Part shown: one piece after another, positions 25,856-35,332 of the stretch
How the letters are laid out: each line of letters starts with the position of its first letter
Numbering within the stretch: position 1 is the stretch's first letter
Assembly: GCA_041665165.1 (NCBI GenBank)
Contig: JBAYJJ010000001.1
Location: 1 to 64,000, forward strand
Length of the DNA: 64,000 nucleotides
Source of the DNA: MWCR01 sp041665165
GTDB taxonomy: Bacteria; Patescibacteriota; Patescibacteriia; 2-12-FULL-60-25
Direction of reading: 5' to 3'
Program-made: the position numbers and the translations under genes
The notes under the pieces: generated by a model
What the model was told of the DNA's origin: nothing
Database searches by the model: none
The model's input: the letters and a program-made list of their open reading frames with translations, nothing else

Positions 25856-28542
25856 TTAATTCTATCCTGCTGATAAGGCCTTTCGCAGCGGAGAAAAAAC
25901 AATTTCCTTTAGGCTTGCTGTATGTAGGCACTGCCTTAAAGCGCAAAGGCTATCAAGTCCAGATAATCGATTTGCAGGACGAACCCGAGCGTGAGAACGA
26001 AATCATCGAAACACTCAAGTCCCGGCCAGACATGCTGCTCGGCATAAGCGCACTAGCCCCCCAATATCATTGGGTAAAGCGTTTTACGCTCCGCCTGAAA
26101 CAGATCATCCCACAGACCCCCGTGGTCATCGGCGGCCATATCGCAATCTGTCGCAAACAACTCCTGGAAAATACTGGGATTGATTATGTGTGCGTAGGCG
26201 AAGGCGAAGAAATGCTCCCCGAGCTGATTGAGGCGCTGAACAATGGTTCTTCGCTCGAAAATATCACAGGAATGGCTTTTAGAGGCAAGGATAGTGCGAT
26301 GCTGAAAACCGCTTGGCGACCACAGATAAAGGATTTCGGATTGCCGGATTACGACCTGATCAATGTCGAAAAATATATAATCCATCCGGATGAGGACAGT
26401 TTTTTCCATAAATCAACCGAATACCAGAAACAAGCCACTCCGCAAGATAAGTCGTGCGTGATCATGTTCTCAAGAGGCTGTATCGGGCATTGCGGCTTCT
26501 GCTACAGGCATCATGCTGGCTATCGGCAGCTCACGATTGAGGAAAGCTGGGAGAACCTGATGATCCTTTACCATAAGTATGGGGTCAGATATTTCAGGAT
26601 CGATGATGAGCTCTTCACGAATAATCCGGAATGGCTAAAGGCGATTTGCGAAAAAATCCGCGAATCCGGGCTTGGCATAATGTTCAGGATCACCGGGTTG
26701 CGTGTTGATACTGTTGACGATGAACGCCTAGAAATACTCAAACAATCCGGCTGTATCGCTATCAATTATGGCATCGAATCCCTGTCCCAAACCACGCTGA
26801 ACACTATGCTTAAAGGCGTGTCAGTCCAGCAAAACGAGGACGCTTTGCGCAAGACCCTGGCTCATGGCATGGCGACCATGGCTTATATCATTTGGGGTTA
26901 CCAGGGAGAAAACAAAAAAACCATCCTGGAAACCATCGATACCCTGATTTCTTTAGGGCTCCCACCCCACCTGGTATCTATCTTTTATCTTGTCGCCCTG
27001 CCTGGCACTACCATGTACGCCTATGCTTTGCGCACCAAAAAAATCACGGACGAAGATGCTTACTTGGATTCTTTGAACATACTCATGCAGAAGTGGGGCG
27101 GATTCCATAAACGATATCTCATCAACTATTCCGAGTTGTCGCGCAAAGAACTCAAAAAATACGAAGAGATGCTGATGCTCATCCTTAAGCTGCGCGTTCG
27201 TTTCGGAAAGAATAGTATCTTGTCGAAAATCGTACGCCAAACAGTTCCGAGCCTGCCAGCCAGCCTCTTTCTGGGCCTCACGAACGCCACATACTCGATT
27301 TTCAGGAAAACTAAATCTTTTTTCGCCCCTAAAAAACCAAGAGCACAAAAAAAACCTGGTTCGCCTCTCTGTGTCTTATGCCTGTCGTTCAGGACCCCTC
27401 CTGCCGTGCGGCCGCAAGCGATATTGATCGGCAAAATGATACCCGAGTGGATCAGGCAAGGTGTCCAGCCTGTTATCGTCAACTACGACAACAATGGCGA
27501 CTGGGGCATTGACGTGCCGATATACAGCGTCCCCTTTTTCAGGATCAACCGTTTCGCAGCCAAGCTGCCTTTTGTGCGCGAAACTTTGGAATACATATAT
27601 TTGAGGCGCCTGTGCCGAAAGCTCAAGCCCATAATCCATGAACATGAAATAGATCTGATTTTTTCCTTTGCCAATCCACAAGCCAGCAACGCGCTTGGAG
27701 CAATGTTGAAAAAACAGACCCGTTTGCCGTTCGTAGCCCATTTCAGCGACCCTTGGTATGACATGCCTCTTGAAAAAAAATCCTGGGTTTCCAACCGGCT
27801 GGTGCGGGCTTGGGAAAAATATGTCATCAAGAACAGTGATCGCGTAATTTTTGTTAACCCTATTTTGCGCGATTTGGTCATGAAAAAATATCCGACGGCT
27901 TGGGCTGAAAAAACCAGCATCATACCCCACTGCTTCGATCCTAAGCTATATGCCAAGGTTGAAAAACCAGCCGGTCGTCCTTTCCTCTTCAGCCATCTTG
28001 GGGCTTTTTATGAGCAGCGTCGGCCAGAGCCTTTGCTGGAAGTCATGTCTAGAGTCGAAAAATCCGGCTTGAATAACTTCAAACTCGAACTCGTGGGCGC
28101 AGATCAGGCCTATACAGGCTTCGCGACCAAAGAGTTGAGCGGTTCTATCCAAAGCTTCGGACTTGCAGACATGGTTGAGGTCAAGCCGGCCGTTAACTAT
28201 ATCGAAAGCCTGAGGTTGATGTCCGAAGCCGACTGTTTGCTGGTCATGGACGCCAACTTGGCCTCAAGCCCGTTCTTGCCGTCCAAGCTGATTGATTATG
28301 CGGGTAGCGGCACAATGATCGTGGGCTTTACGCCACAGGGCAGCCCGACCCAGCACTTCCTGGAGAAGCTTGGTTACAGATCTTTCAACTATCAACAGAT
28401 CGACCAAGCAGCCCAATATCTGGCTGACCTAGTCCAGACAAAAAAACAAATCATTCCGAACCGCGAATACCTGGAAGCTTTCGACGTGAAGCAAACCACC
28501 TCTGGATTGATTGATGTTTTCAAACAAGCGCAAAAAAGATAG
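25852..28542 (+). CDS. B12-binding radical SAM protein fused to a GT-B glycosyltransferase
   Basis: 896 residues. Residues 1-130 are a cobalamin-binding-like domain ending GEGEEMLPELIEAL. Residues about 195-450 are a radical SAM barrel with the [4Fe-4S] motif Cys210-x3-Cys214-x2-Cys217 (SRGCIGHCGFC). From about 505 on a GT4-like glycosyltransferase follows: HFSDPWYD in the acceptor domain, SIIPHCFD and a donor domain ending PSKLIDYAGSGTMI. The join is in one frame without a stop or frameshift sign. The classical B12 lower-ligand motif DxHxxG is not obvious, so cobalamin use is uncertain. Radical SAM enzymes of this class methylate or rearrange unreactive carbons; fused to a transferase this suggests a modified sugar or lipid carrier. 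Confidence 0.85.
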   Translation: MINSILLIRPFAAEKKQFPLGLLYVGTALKRKGYQVQIIDLQDEPERENEIIETLKSRPDMLLGISALAPQYHWVKRFTLRLKQIIPQTPVVIGGHIAICRKQLLENTGIDYVCVGEGEEMLPELIEALNNGSSLENITGMAFRGKDSAMLKTAWRPQIKDFGLPDYDLINVEKYIIHPDEDSFFHKSTEYQKQATPQDKSCVIMFSRGCIGHCGFCYRHHAGYRQLTIEESWENLMILYHKYGVRYFRIDDELFTNNPEWLKAICEKIRESGLGIMFRITGLRVDTVDDERLEILKQSGCIAINYGIESLSQTTLNTMLKGVSVQQNEDALRKTLAHGMATMAYIIWGYQGENKKTILETIDTLISLGLPPHLVSIFYLVALPGTTMYAYALRTKKITDEDAYLDSLNILMQKWGGFHKRYLINYSELSRKELKKYEEMLMLILKLRVRFGKNSILSKIVRQTVPSLPASLFLGLTNATYSIFRKTKSFFAPKKPRAQKKPGSPLCVLCLSFRTPPAVRPQAILIGKMIPEWIRQGVQPVIVNYDNNGDWGIDVPIYSVPFFRINRFAAKLPFVRETLEYIYLRRLCRKLKPIIHEHEIDLIFSFANPQASNALGAMLKKQTRLPFVAHFSDPWYDMPLEKKSWVSNRLVRAWEKYVIKNSDRVIFVNPILRDLVMKKYPTAWAEKTSIIPHCFDPKLYAKVEKPAGRPFLFSHLGAFYEQRRPEPLLEVMSRVEKSGLNNFKLELVGADQAYTGFATKELSGSIQSFGLADMVEVKPAVNYIESLRLMSEADCLLVMDANLASSPFLPSKLIDYAGSGTMIVGFTPQGSPTQHFLEKLGYRSFNYQQIDQAAQYLADLVQTKKQIIPNREYLEAFDVKQTTSGLIDVFKQAQKR

Positions 28543-28551
28543 AATCAGTCT

Positions 28552-29649
28552 ATGAAAGTCGCAATCATAATCGGCACTAGGCCTGAAATAATCAAAATGT
28601 CCCCCTTGATTAGGACCTGCACCGAAAAAAGGCTTGATTTTTTTATTGTCCATACCGGCCAGCACTATGATTATGAGCTTGACGGAAAAATGTTCAAGGA
28701 CCTTGGCCTGCCCAAGCCAAAATACAATCTGAACGTCGGCGGCAAGCCATACCGCATCCAAAAAAGCCTGATGATCAGGGAGATGGCTGATATTTTTAAA
28801 CGCGAAGGAGTTGATGTAGTAGTGGTCCAAGGCGATACCAACAGCGTGCTGGCCGGGACCCTGGCCGGCCTCAAGACCAATTGCAGGGTCGCCCACCACG
28901 AGGCTGGTTTACGCAGCCACGATCTGGGTATGCTGGAAGAAGTGAATCGCATTATCACGGATAACGTGGCTGATTATCTATTCGCTCCGACCAAGACAGC
29001 GCTGAAGAACCTCGAGCAAGAGGGTTTGAAAAAGCATTCTTATTTGACAGGCAACACGATTACTGACGCGGTTATCCAGAACTCAGAAATTGCCCGAAAA
29101 AAATCCATGATCTTGCGCAAACTGAAACTGAAAAAATCAAGCTTTGTCTTGGTCACGACCCATCGTGCCGAAAACGTCGATGACAAAAATAAGCTCAGTA
29201 ATATTTTGGCTGGATTGGACGCAGTCTCCAAAAAACTAAAACTCCCGGTCATTCTCCCCTTGCACCCGCGCACAAAATCCAATATCGAAAAATTCAGCCT
29301 CAAAAAACCCAAATCCATCAAATTCATCAAGCCTTTAGGCTATTTGGACTTCCTTAATCTGGAAGCTAATGCCAAATTGATAATCACCGACTCCGGCGGC
29401 ATCCAGGAAGAGGCTAGTATCCTGAAAATACCCTGCGTGACCATCCGCGAGAATACTGAACGGCCTGAAACCATAAAAGCCGGGATAAACTTATTGGCCG
29501 GCACTGACCCGAAAAAAATCCTGGCATGTTCTGAACGGATCATAAAAAACAAAAAAAAATGGGGCAACTTGTACGGCAATGGCGATGCAGCTGAAAAAAT
29601 AATGGACCATATCATAAGGTTGGAAGCAGAATATGGCAATTTATATTAG
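28552..29649 (+). CDS. wecB: UDP-N-acetylglucosamine 2-epimerase (non-hydrolysing)
   Basis: 365 residues, normal length. Family blocks are all present: GTRPEIIK (8-15), GQHYDYEL, QGDTNSVLAG, HHEAGLRS, EEVNRIITD and TDSGGIQEEA near residue 285. It interconverts UDP-GlcNAc and UDP-ManNAc in the cytoplasm. ManNAc could enter the surface glycan directly or as a uronic acid, but the only UDP-sugar dehydrogenase in the window is truncated. It begins 9 nt after the radical SAM fusion and overlaps the next methyltransferase by 17 nt. Confidence 0.9.
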   Translation: MKVAIIIGTRPEIIKMSPLIRTCTEKRLDFFIVHTGQHYDYELDGKMFKDLGLPKPKYNLNVGGKPYRIQKSLMIREMADIFKREGVDVVVVQGDTNSVLAGTLAGLKTNCRVAHHEAGLRSHDLGMLEEVNRIITDNVADYLFAPTKTALKNLEQEGLKKHSYLTGNTITDAVIQNSEIARKKSMILRKLKLKKSSFVLVTTHRAENVDDKNKLSNILAGLDAVSKKLKLPVILPLHPRTKSNIEKFSLKKPKSIKFIKPLGYLDFLNLEANAKLIITDSGGIQEEASILKIPCVTIRENTERPETIKAGINLLAGTDPKKILACSERIIKNKKKWGNLYGNGDAAEKIMDHIIRLEAEYGNLY

Positions 29650-30355
29650 GCCGTCAAAAACATTCTTTTTCTCTTTCCTGACGAAAGAGATCCAAACCGT
29701 AGGCAACGGCATAGGCTTGGACGCTGCCTGCGCAAACATGAAAAACAGGCACATGTTCAGGACTGCAAGTTATTACGGGGTTGATATCAATCTTGAACTC
29801 GTCAAAACCGGTCTAAACAAATATCAAGATTCCTCGACTTTTGGCATCTTGGCTGACATGTCCAAGCTCAATCCTATCCCCGAAGGCAGCGTTGATCTGA
29901 TTGTTTCAAGCAATACTTTGTATACGATACCTGATGCGCAAAGGATTGATGCTATCCAACATTTGATTCGCATCACTGCTCCATCAGGCAAGCTGATATT
30001 AGAAGTTCCGATAGCAAATGATTTTGTGACTATACAAAAATTGACGAACGAATACTTTGAGCAAGTCCAAATAGTCCATTACCAAAACTTCCTGAGCTTA
30101 GCTTATGAAAAGATCTTTGAAAGAAACGGGAACTTAGGATCTCACCCGATTGCCGGATCCAAACCCTTTCTAGTACTGTCTTGGCTGATTAGCCGAGCCG
30201 AGTATCTGACCAGGTATTTCAGATTCTTGAATAAGCATGTCGTTTTTATTTGCACGCACAAAAAATCACAAATCAAAAATGAGTTTGACTTAAAAAACCT
30301 GCCTGTATTGTCTGATAAAATCTACGTCCTCCCTGGGGTCAAAGCCACTTCCTGA
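29633..30355 (+). CDS. SAM-dependent methyltransferase
   Basis: 240 residues. Motif I appears as GIGLDAACANMKNRHMF and the middle SVDLIVSSNTLYTIPD matches the class I methyltransferase acid loop and helix; LILEVPIAND is motif III. Motif I is somewhat degenerate (GLDAACAN rather than LDxGxGxG), so catalytic activity is likely but not assured. It ends the plus operon and its 3' end overlaps the convergent triple-fusion gene by 17 nt. Confidence 0.68.
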   Translation: MAIYIRPSKTFFFSFLTKEIQTVGNGIGLDAACANMKNRHMFRTASYYGVDINLELVKTGLNKYQDSSTFGILADMSKLNPIPEGSVDLIVSSNTLYTIPDAQRIDAIQHLIRITAPSGKLILEVPIANDFVTIQKLTNEYFEQVQIVHYQNFLSLAYEKIFERNGNLGSHPIAGSKPFLVLSWLISRAEYLTRYFRFLNKHVVFICTHKKSQIKNEFDLKNLPVLSDKIYVLPGVKATS

Positions 30356-33248
30356 GCCAAGCCTTCAATTTTTCTGGTGGCTTGATATTGCTTTGGCGCA
30401 AACTGCGGCTCAAACGTTTGAAAGATGTCACTAAGACGATTGATACCGGACTTACGACACTTGCCCAAACTCTCCAAAAACCTTTGGCACGTCCCAAAGA
30501 ATCAAGGCTAAGCTTATTTTTGCTTAAAACGTATTCGCCCTGTTTTAAGGCGCTTAAAATCGCGCCAGGATTTAAGTTTGCAGCGTTGACCTTAATTGAC
30601 GGTCCGCCCAAATGTTCCTTGCGGTGCATATCCAAACCAGCAAAAGCTTTGAGCTCTGGATCGCTCTTGCGCAAAGTATCCAAGAGCTTGATGGCCTTGG
30701 TACGCGGCGCGTATTTGCCGTCATAATGCGCGTTCCAGATTTCTATGCCATCAAGCAATGCGCCGAATTGTCCTGTCGTAAATTTGTTTCTGTGCGGATG
30801 AGCTAGGACCACAAGCGCTCCGTCTTTTTTCGCTGTCTCAATCATCTCAAGCGGCGACAGGTTGAGATCCAAATCAGTAACATTGATGAGCATCACGTGC
30901 TGGCCATTGCATGGCACCTCAAAACCAGGGATGAAAACAAAATCCGGATCGCTCTGCTCATGACAGCGACGAATATACTCCTGGACTTTGTCTTGAGCAA
31001 AATTCTCAATATGCTCAGTCAAACATACAAAAGATACTCCTCGGGACTTAAAAATAGACTTTAGTTGCTCCAGATCCAGTTTCGCATCATAAGAATAGGC
31101 TGAATGCACATGCATCACGCCTTTATATCCAGTCTCCGTAGATTTTCCCCGCTGCATCACATCAAACGGTTCAACCAAAGCAGGCTTTAGATCAACCCAA
31201 GAAAAAATATCACCTTTTGATTCGCTTCTGAAAAAATCAAAAATAAAATCTTTCAAAGAAACCCACTTTGACGGTTGGGGTAAGCCGCTTATTTTTCCAC
31301 CAAACCAAACAGACGTCAGATGCTTTACGTCAGCCAACAAGTGTCGCGAGGTAACTCCCTTCCTATATCCGGACGCGACAACATTGTGTCCTTGAGCCAT
31401 TCCTAGGAGCAAAGCCGGAAAATCAACTCCAGAATGGATAGCCAAGGGCAAAGACCCCCAGAAACGCCCATTGATTTCCATGAGCACAAGCTTGCCAAAT
31501 GCATCTCTCTTGAACTCGACCATGGCCACACCCGTCCAATCCAGAGCTTTGAGCAGATCAAGCGATGCTTTTCTCATATCTGCCGGCATTTCAATACTCT
31601 CACGCACACAGCTCGCACCACCATAAGGCGAAATAGATCGGACGCGGCGATGAGCGAATTCTGACTTGACTTCTCCGTTCTGCATAAGGAAAAAGGCTCC
31701 GAATTCCTCGCCTTGGACATATCTCTGGATCAGCGGCCACTCCCCTGTCTTGTCTGCGATCTCTTGGGCTTTTTCTCCCAATTCCTGGGCATTTTGGATA
31801 GTGATTGTCCTACCCGAGGCTCCGCGACCGTTTTTCCACTGACAACTGTGTCGAGGTTTCAGTATGCAAGGAAAATTGACCTCAACTCCCGCAGCTTCTG
31901 CTTGTTCGCGGGATTCTGGCTTTTTTGTCCCAGGAATCGCAATCCCAAGTCTTTGAGCAAGCTCAAGCGTCTTAGACTTATCGAACGCGACCTCAACGCT
32001 TTCCGGCGTGGGCAATATTTTTTCTAAACCTGTAAATAGGTTTCTGTTTTTTGAAAGTGGCAAAAATGTAGCGTCGCTGCACGATAGAACCATCATATTC
32101 CCGCCATTGTCATCGTAGACTTGTTTGATTGCCTTGATAAAACCTTCCGGATCTGTGATTGGCGACGGATAAACAAAGGATTGCGTGCAATATCTTGAAT
32201 GCAAGGCCATGCCTGTTTTTCTTTCTGCTCCGCAAATGACTCTTATGTCTTTCGACCCCAGTGACCTCACAATAGCTAATGCGCTTTGCACACTTCCATC
32301 CAAAACCATGACAGACTGTCTTGCTGTCGCGAGTTGACCAATTTCGCCCATCACGACCTGATCCATCAAACCCTGACGTTTAAGCTCAGCCACGCGCGCA
32401 AATATTTGGTCCAAGCCGCGCAATAATTCATCCGGGTTTGATGCCAAATTGAACGGATGGAACCAAAGATGAAAAACTTTTTTCTCTTTGACAGCTCGAT
32501 CTATTCCAAGCAGGACTTTAGAAACCCGAAATGAAACCGGAAGATATTTCGCCCAGCCGCGTGCATGCGGATAAAAATAACTGCCTGGAATTGACGTCAA
32601 GCCGTCTTGTTGTTTTGGCGATACTGATCGGACTGGAAACACAAGGTAGTTGTCCAAAACGTGCGCAAGTCTTTTTAAGATGCCGGACAACCCCGCGTAC
32701 CAATTCTCATCAGGGGCGCGAAAGACCTCAATCCCCTGCTCTTTCAAGATCGAAGTATGAGCTACATGATTTTTTGGATAAACAAAAGACCTCAACTCCA
32801 AGCCTCTACTTGAGGCCAAGTTCTTACACGCGATAAGCTCTGACCTGAACCATTCAGGGGTACAGGCAGGATCATCAGCAATGACATGCGAGAAAGTGTG
32901 GCACCCGATTTCTTGTTTGACCGGACAGGAAAGGATCCGATCGATGATATCTTTGCCATACCAAATCGGATCGGATTGGATGTTTGAATGCGGGTCAATA
33001 TCAAACCAATTCGCTGGTGCAAAAATTTCAGGATGATTGTTGCATGAATCCAAAAATAAATGCCCGACCGTTGCCCAAGTGGCCTTGATGTCGTATTTGA
33101 CGAACAGTTCCAGCAAACGAGTGATGGCTTGTCTCGTGTTCAGATAATCGTTTTTCAGATGGTCTGCGCCGCGCGTGCCCCAGGCTAATTCAAAATCAAG
33201 AGACAAAACAAATGCTCCTTTTTTCAGCTCCAAATCGCGGCTTTGCAT
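30339..33248 (-). CDS. polysaccharide deacetylase / ATP-grasp / PHP triple fusion
   Basis: 969 residues with three enzyme domains. About 1-310: a polysaccharide deacetylase fold (LSLDFELAWG with the metal Asp, GCHTFSHV with the metal histidines), closest in pattern to the peritrophin/PuuE-like subgroup. About 315-670: a Rossmann pre-domain and ATP-grasp fold (CILKPRHSCQWKNGRG phosphate loop, MEINGRFWGS metal site). About 700-890: a PHP phosphoesterase (HVHSAYSYDA, LTEH, GFEV, AHPHRN, GLDMHR), all metal residues in place. No signal peptide; a basic C-terminal tail (LRKWL end) with one weak hydrophobic stretch might touch the membrane. Start ATG 33248 follows the upstream stop after 1 nt. A ligation, deacylation and dephosphorylation on one glycan or nucleotide-sugar substrate is inferred. 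Confidence 0.85.
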   Translation of the reverse strand: MQSRDLELKKGAFVLSLDFELAWGTRGADHLKNDYLNTRQAITRLLELFVKYDIKATWATVGHLFLDSCNNHPEIFAPANWFDIDPHSNIQSDPIWYGKDIIDRILSCPVKQEIGCHTFSHVIADDPACTPEWFRSELIACKNLASSRGLELRSFVYPKNHVAHTSILKEQGIEVFRAPDENWYAGLSGILKRLAHVLDNYLVFPVRSVSPKQQDGLTSIPGSYFYPHARGWAKYLPVSFRVSKVLLGIDRAVKEKKVFHLWFHPFNLASNPDELLRGLDQIFARVAELKRQGLMDQVVMGEIGQLATARQSVMVLDGSVQSALAIVRSLGSKDIRVICGAERKTGMALHSRYCTQSFVYPSPITDPEGFIKAIKQVYDDNGGNMMVLSCSDATFLPLSKNRNLFTGLEKILPTPESVEVAFDKSKTLELAQRLGIAIPGTKKPESREQAEAAGVEVNFPCILKPRHSCQWKNGRGASGRTITIQNAQELGEKAQEIADKTGEWPLIQRYVQGEEFGAFFLMQNGEVKSEFAHRRVRSISPYGGASCVRESIEMPADMRKASLDLLKALDWTGVAMVEFKRDAFGKLVLMEINGRFWGSLPLAIHSGVDFPALLLGMAQGHNVVASGYRKGVTSRHLLADVKHLTSVWFGGKISGLPQPSKWVSLKDFIFDFFRSESKGDIFSWVDLKPALVEPFDVMQRGKSTETGYKGVMHVHSAYSYDAKLDLEQLKSIFKSRGVSFVCLTEHIENFAQDKVQEYIRRCHEQSDPDFVFIPGFEVPCNGQHVMLINVTDLDLNLSPLEMIETAKKDGALVVLAHPHRNKFTTGQFGALLDGIEIWNAHYDGKYAPRTKAIKLLDTLRKSDPELKAFAGLDMHRKEHLGGPSIKVNAANLNPGAILSALKQGEYVLSKNKLSLDSLGRAKGFWRVWASVVSPVSIVLVTSFKRLSRSLRQSNIKPPEKLKAWLRKWL

Positions 33249-33249
33249 A

Positions 33250-35331
33250 TTAAGCGCTCATTTCGTCAATCAATTTGTTGATCAACCTCTTCAAATCATG
33301 CTCTTGCACGATTCCCTGCCTGGCTCGTTCATCAGTGATTGGATTGGACAACAACCCTGCGAGTTTAACCAGAGCCGCCTCGTGATCAATCAAGGATGTG
33401 ACTCCTGGCAATCCAAAATATTCTTCACCTTGAGCGAACACGGGCGTACCACAAGCCAAAGCCTCAAGCACGACCTTATCCAAGCTCCCGGTTTGGCTGG
33501 TGCTAATAAAGGCTGTTGCGCGCGCATAAATTTCCGGAAGATCCTCGCGCTTAATCGCACCAGTAAAAATCAGATGACCATCAACCCCAAGCTCGATTGC
33601 TTTTTTCTTCATCAGCTCCAGATAATCTTCGTGTCCCTCTGCTGTTCCGATCACTTTTAGTTTCCAATTAACATCCGGATGTTTGTGTTTAAACTCAGAC
33701 ATGAACTCCAGAGTATCTTCCAAGTGCTTGCGCGGATGAATGCGTGAAATCCAAAGAAGTTGAGGTTCGCGTTTCACGTCGAGTACTTTGAATTGTTCTG
33801 TGTCGATGCCATGGCCTACAATCGTCTTTTTCGGATGAGGAAGTCGTAAGCTCAAATCTGAAGCTGTAAAAGTCTTTTTGTTGAACCAGAGCGCGACCTT
33901 CAGCCACCAGGTGACGCTGCGGTGCATATACCACATGTACTTGCGCTTACCCAGCAAAATCCAAATAGGCGCGCCCAAAACCATAAGCTGGGGCGTCATA
34001 TGCACCAGCACAGCATCATATTGTTTGCGCAAGCGGAATGAGTAGTACCAGAGCTTCAGAACGCGCATGATTACTGATTTGCCCAAATCCTGACCCACAG
34101 CACCGCGCGGAAGGTCGGCAACCACCATGTGCCGCGTAAAGACAGCCATCTCACAGCCAGCATCCAAGAATTCTTGGATCCAACCGGCTGTAAACGCCAA
34201 AATCGGGTCATTCTTATCAACAGACTGAGTCACGAACAATAATCGCAATTTTTTGTGGTTTTGGATTGCTGTTTGTAAAAAATCCATCATCTTGAACTGC
34301 GACGCGTTCCAAACAAATTCTTGTGCGCCTTGTTTGAATGCTTCTTGATTTTGGACAAGCGATTCCATGGCCTCAGCGAATTTTAGGGCATTGTCGATTG
34401 GCACAATCAGCCCGTTCTTCCCTGGCATGATGATTTCTTCAGCGCACCCCACGTCAGTCATGATCACAGGCGTTTTGTTTATCAATGATTCCAAGGCTGT
34501 CATGCCAAAACCTTCGCGATCTGAAGTGATTAAGGTCGCGGTTGCGTTTCGGTAATAATCCGTCAAACTGTCTGCCCAAGGAATCAATTCAACCCTGTCC
34601 TCGAGTTTAAAATCCGCAATCAAACTTTTGATTTCAGCTACAAGCTGCCCAGATCCGATAATCAGCAGCTTGTATTCAGGCTGATTCGCTGAAAAAATCT
34701 TAAAAGCCTGGATGGCCAGGTCGATGCGTTTGATTTTAGTAAATCTGGCAACCAATAGAAAATACGGTTTCTTGTCTTCTAAATTAAGGCCGACTGGAAC
34801 TGAATGAGTATTCATCAAAGCTACCGGGAACCTCATAATTTTGTCTTGGCGAACTCCAAGCCTTAGCAAAGCTAGTTCTGTTTTTTTGCTTACAGCCCTG
34901 ATCGCATCGGCGCGCTTTATTGCCCAGTGCGCAAAAATCGAGCGCAATCGGTTTGAGAATGATTCGCGCGCATAATAATCTCTATGAAAATGGTAGCCAT
35001 GGTCTTGGATGGCGAGCGCGCACTTAAAATATTTAGACGCGAACCAGCCTGCCAAAGCCGATTCTGCCGGGTCATATGTTGTCACAACATCAAACTTTTC
35101 TTGGCGCATACGGCGCGCGATCCGAATCGCGTCCCAGACATAAAACCAGCGGCTTTTTGAATTGGTCGAGATTATCCTGGTATTGCCGATGGCTTGGTCG
35201 AATTTGTTTTTAGCAAAAACCAAAATGACTGCTTTCTCAACTTCGTCCAGCTGCTCCAAAATCCTGCGCCTGATCGGCCCATCTTCAAACAGCTTTTTTT
35301 CTATGCTGATGGATAAGACGCGGATTGCCAT
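33250..35331 (-). CDS. double GT4 glycosyltransferase
   Basis: About 693 residues in two complete GT-B units. The first (about 1-360) ends with ITSDREGFGMTALESL, the E-x7-E donor motif; the second (about 365-690) has KTIVGHGIDTEQF, then ISTSQTGSLDKVVLEALACG. Both halves keep the acceptor and donor Rossmann folds, so the protein probably adds two sugars in sequence, like bifunctional polymerising transferases. ATG 35331 is chosen because the strand IRVLSIS follows; the frame upstream overlaps the neighbour. The gene is flanked by 1-nt junctions on both sides. Confidence 0.85.
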   Translation of the reverse strand: MAIRVLSISIEKKLFEDGPIRRRILEQLDEVEKAVILVFAKNKFDQAIGNTRIISTNSKSRWFYVWDAIRIARRMRQEKFDVVTTYDPAESALAGWFASKYFKCALAIQDHGYHFHRDYYARESFSNRLRSIFAHWAIKRADAIRAVSKKTELALLRLGVRQDKIMRFPVALMNTHSVPVGLNLEDKKPYFLLVARFTKIKRIDLAIQAFKIFSANQPEYKLLIIGSGQLVAEIKSLIADFKLEDRVELIPWADSLTDYYRNATATLITSDREGFGMTALESLINKTPVIMTDVGCAEEIIMPGKNGLIVPIDNALKFAEAMESLVQNQEAFKQGAQEFVWNASQFKMMDFLQTAIQNHKKLRLLFVTQSVDKNDPILAFTAGWIQEFLDAGCEMAVFTRHMVVADLPRGAVGQDLGKSVIMRVLKLWYYSFRLRKQYDAVLVHMTPQLMVLGAPIWILLGKRKYMWYMHRSVTWWLKVALWFNKKTFTASDLSLRLPHPKKTIVGHGIDTEQFKVLDVKREPQLLWISRIHPRKHLEDTLEFMSEFKHKHPDVNWKLKVIGTAEGHEDYLELMKKKAIELGVDGHLIFTGAIKREDLPEIYARATAFISTSQTGSLDKVVLEALACGTPVFAQGEEYFGLPGVTSLIDHEAALVKLAGLLSNPITDERARQGIVQEHDLKRLINKLIDEMSA

Positions 35332-35332
35332 A

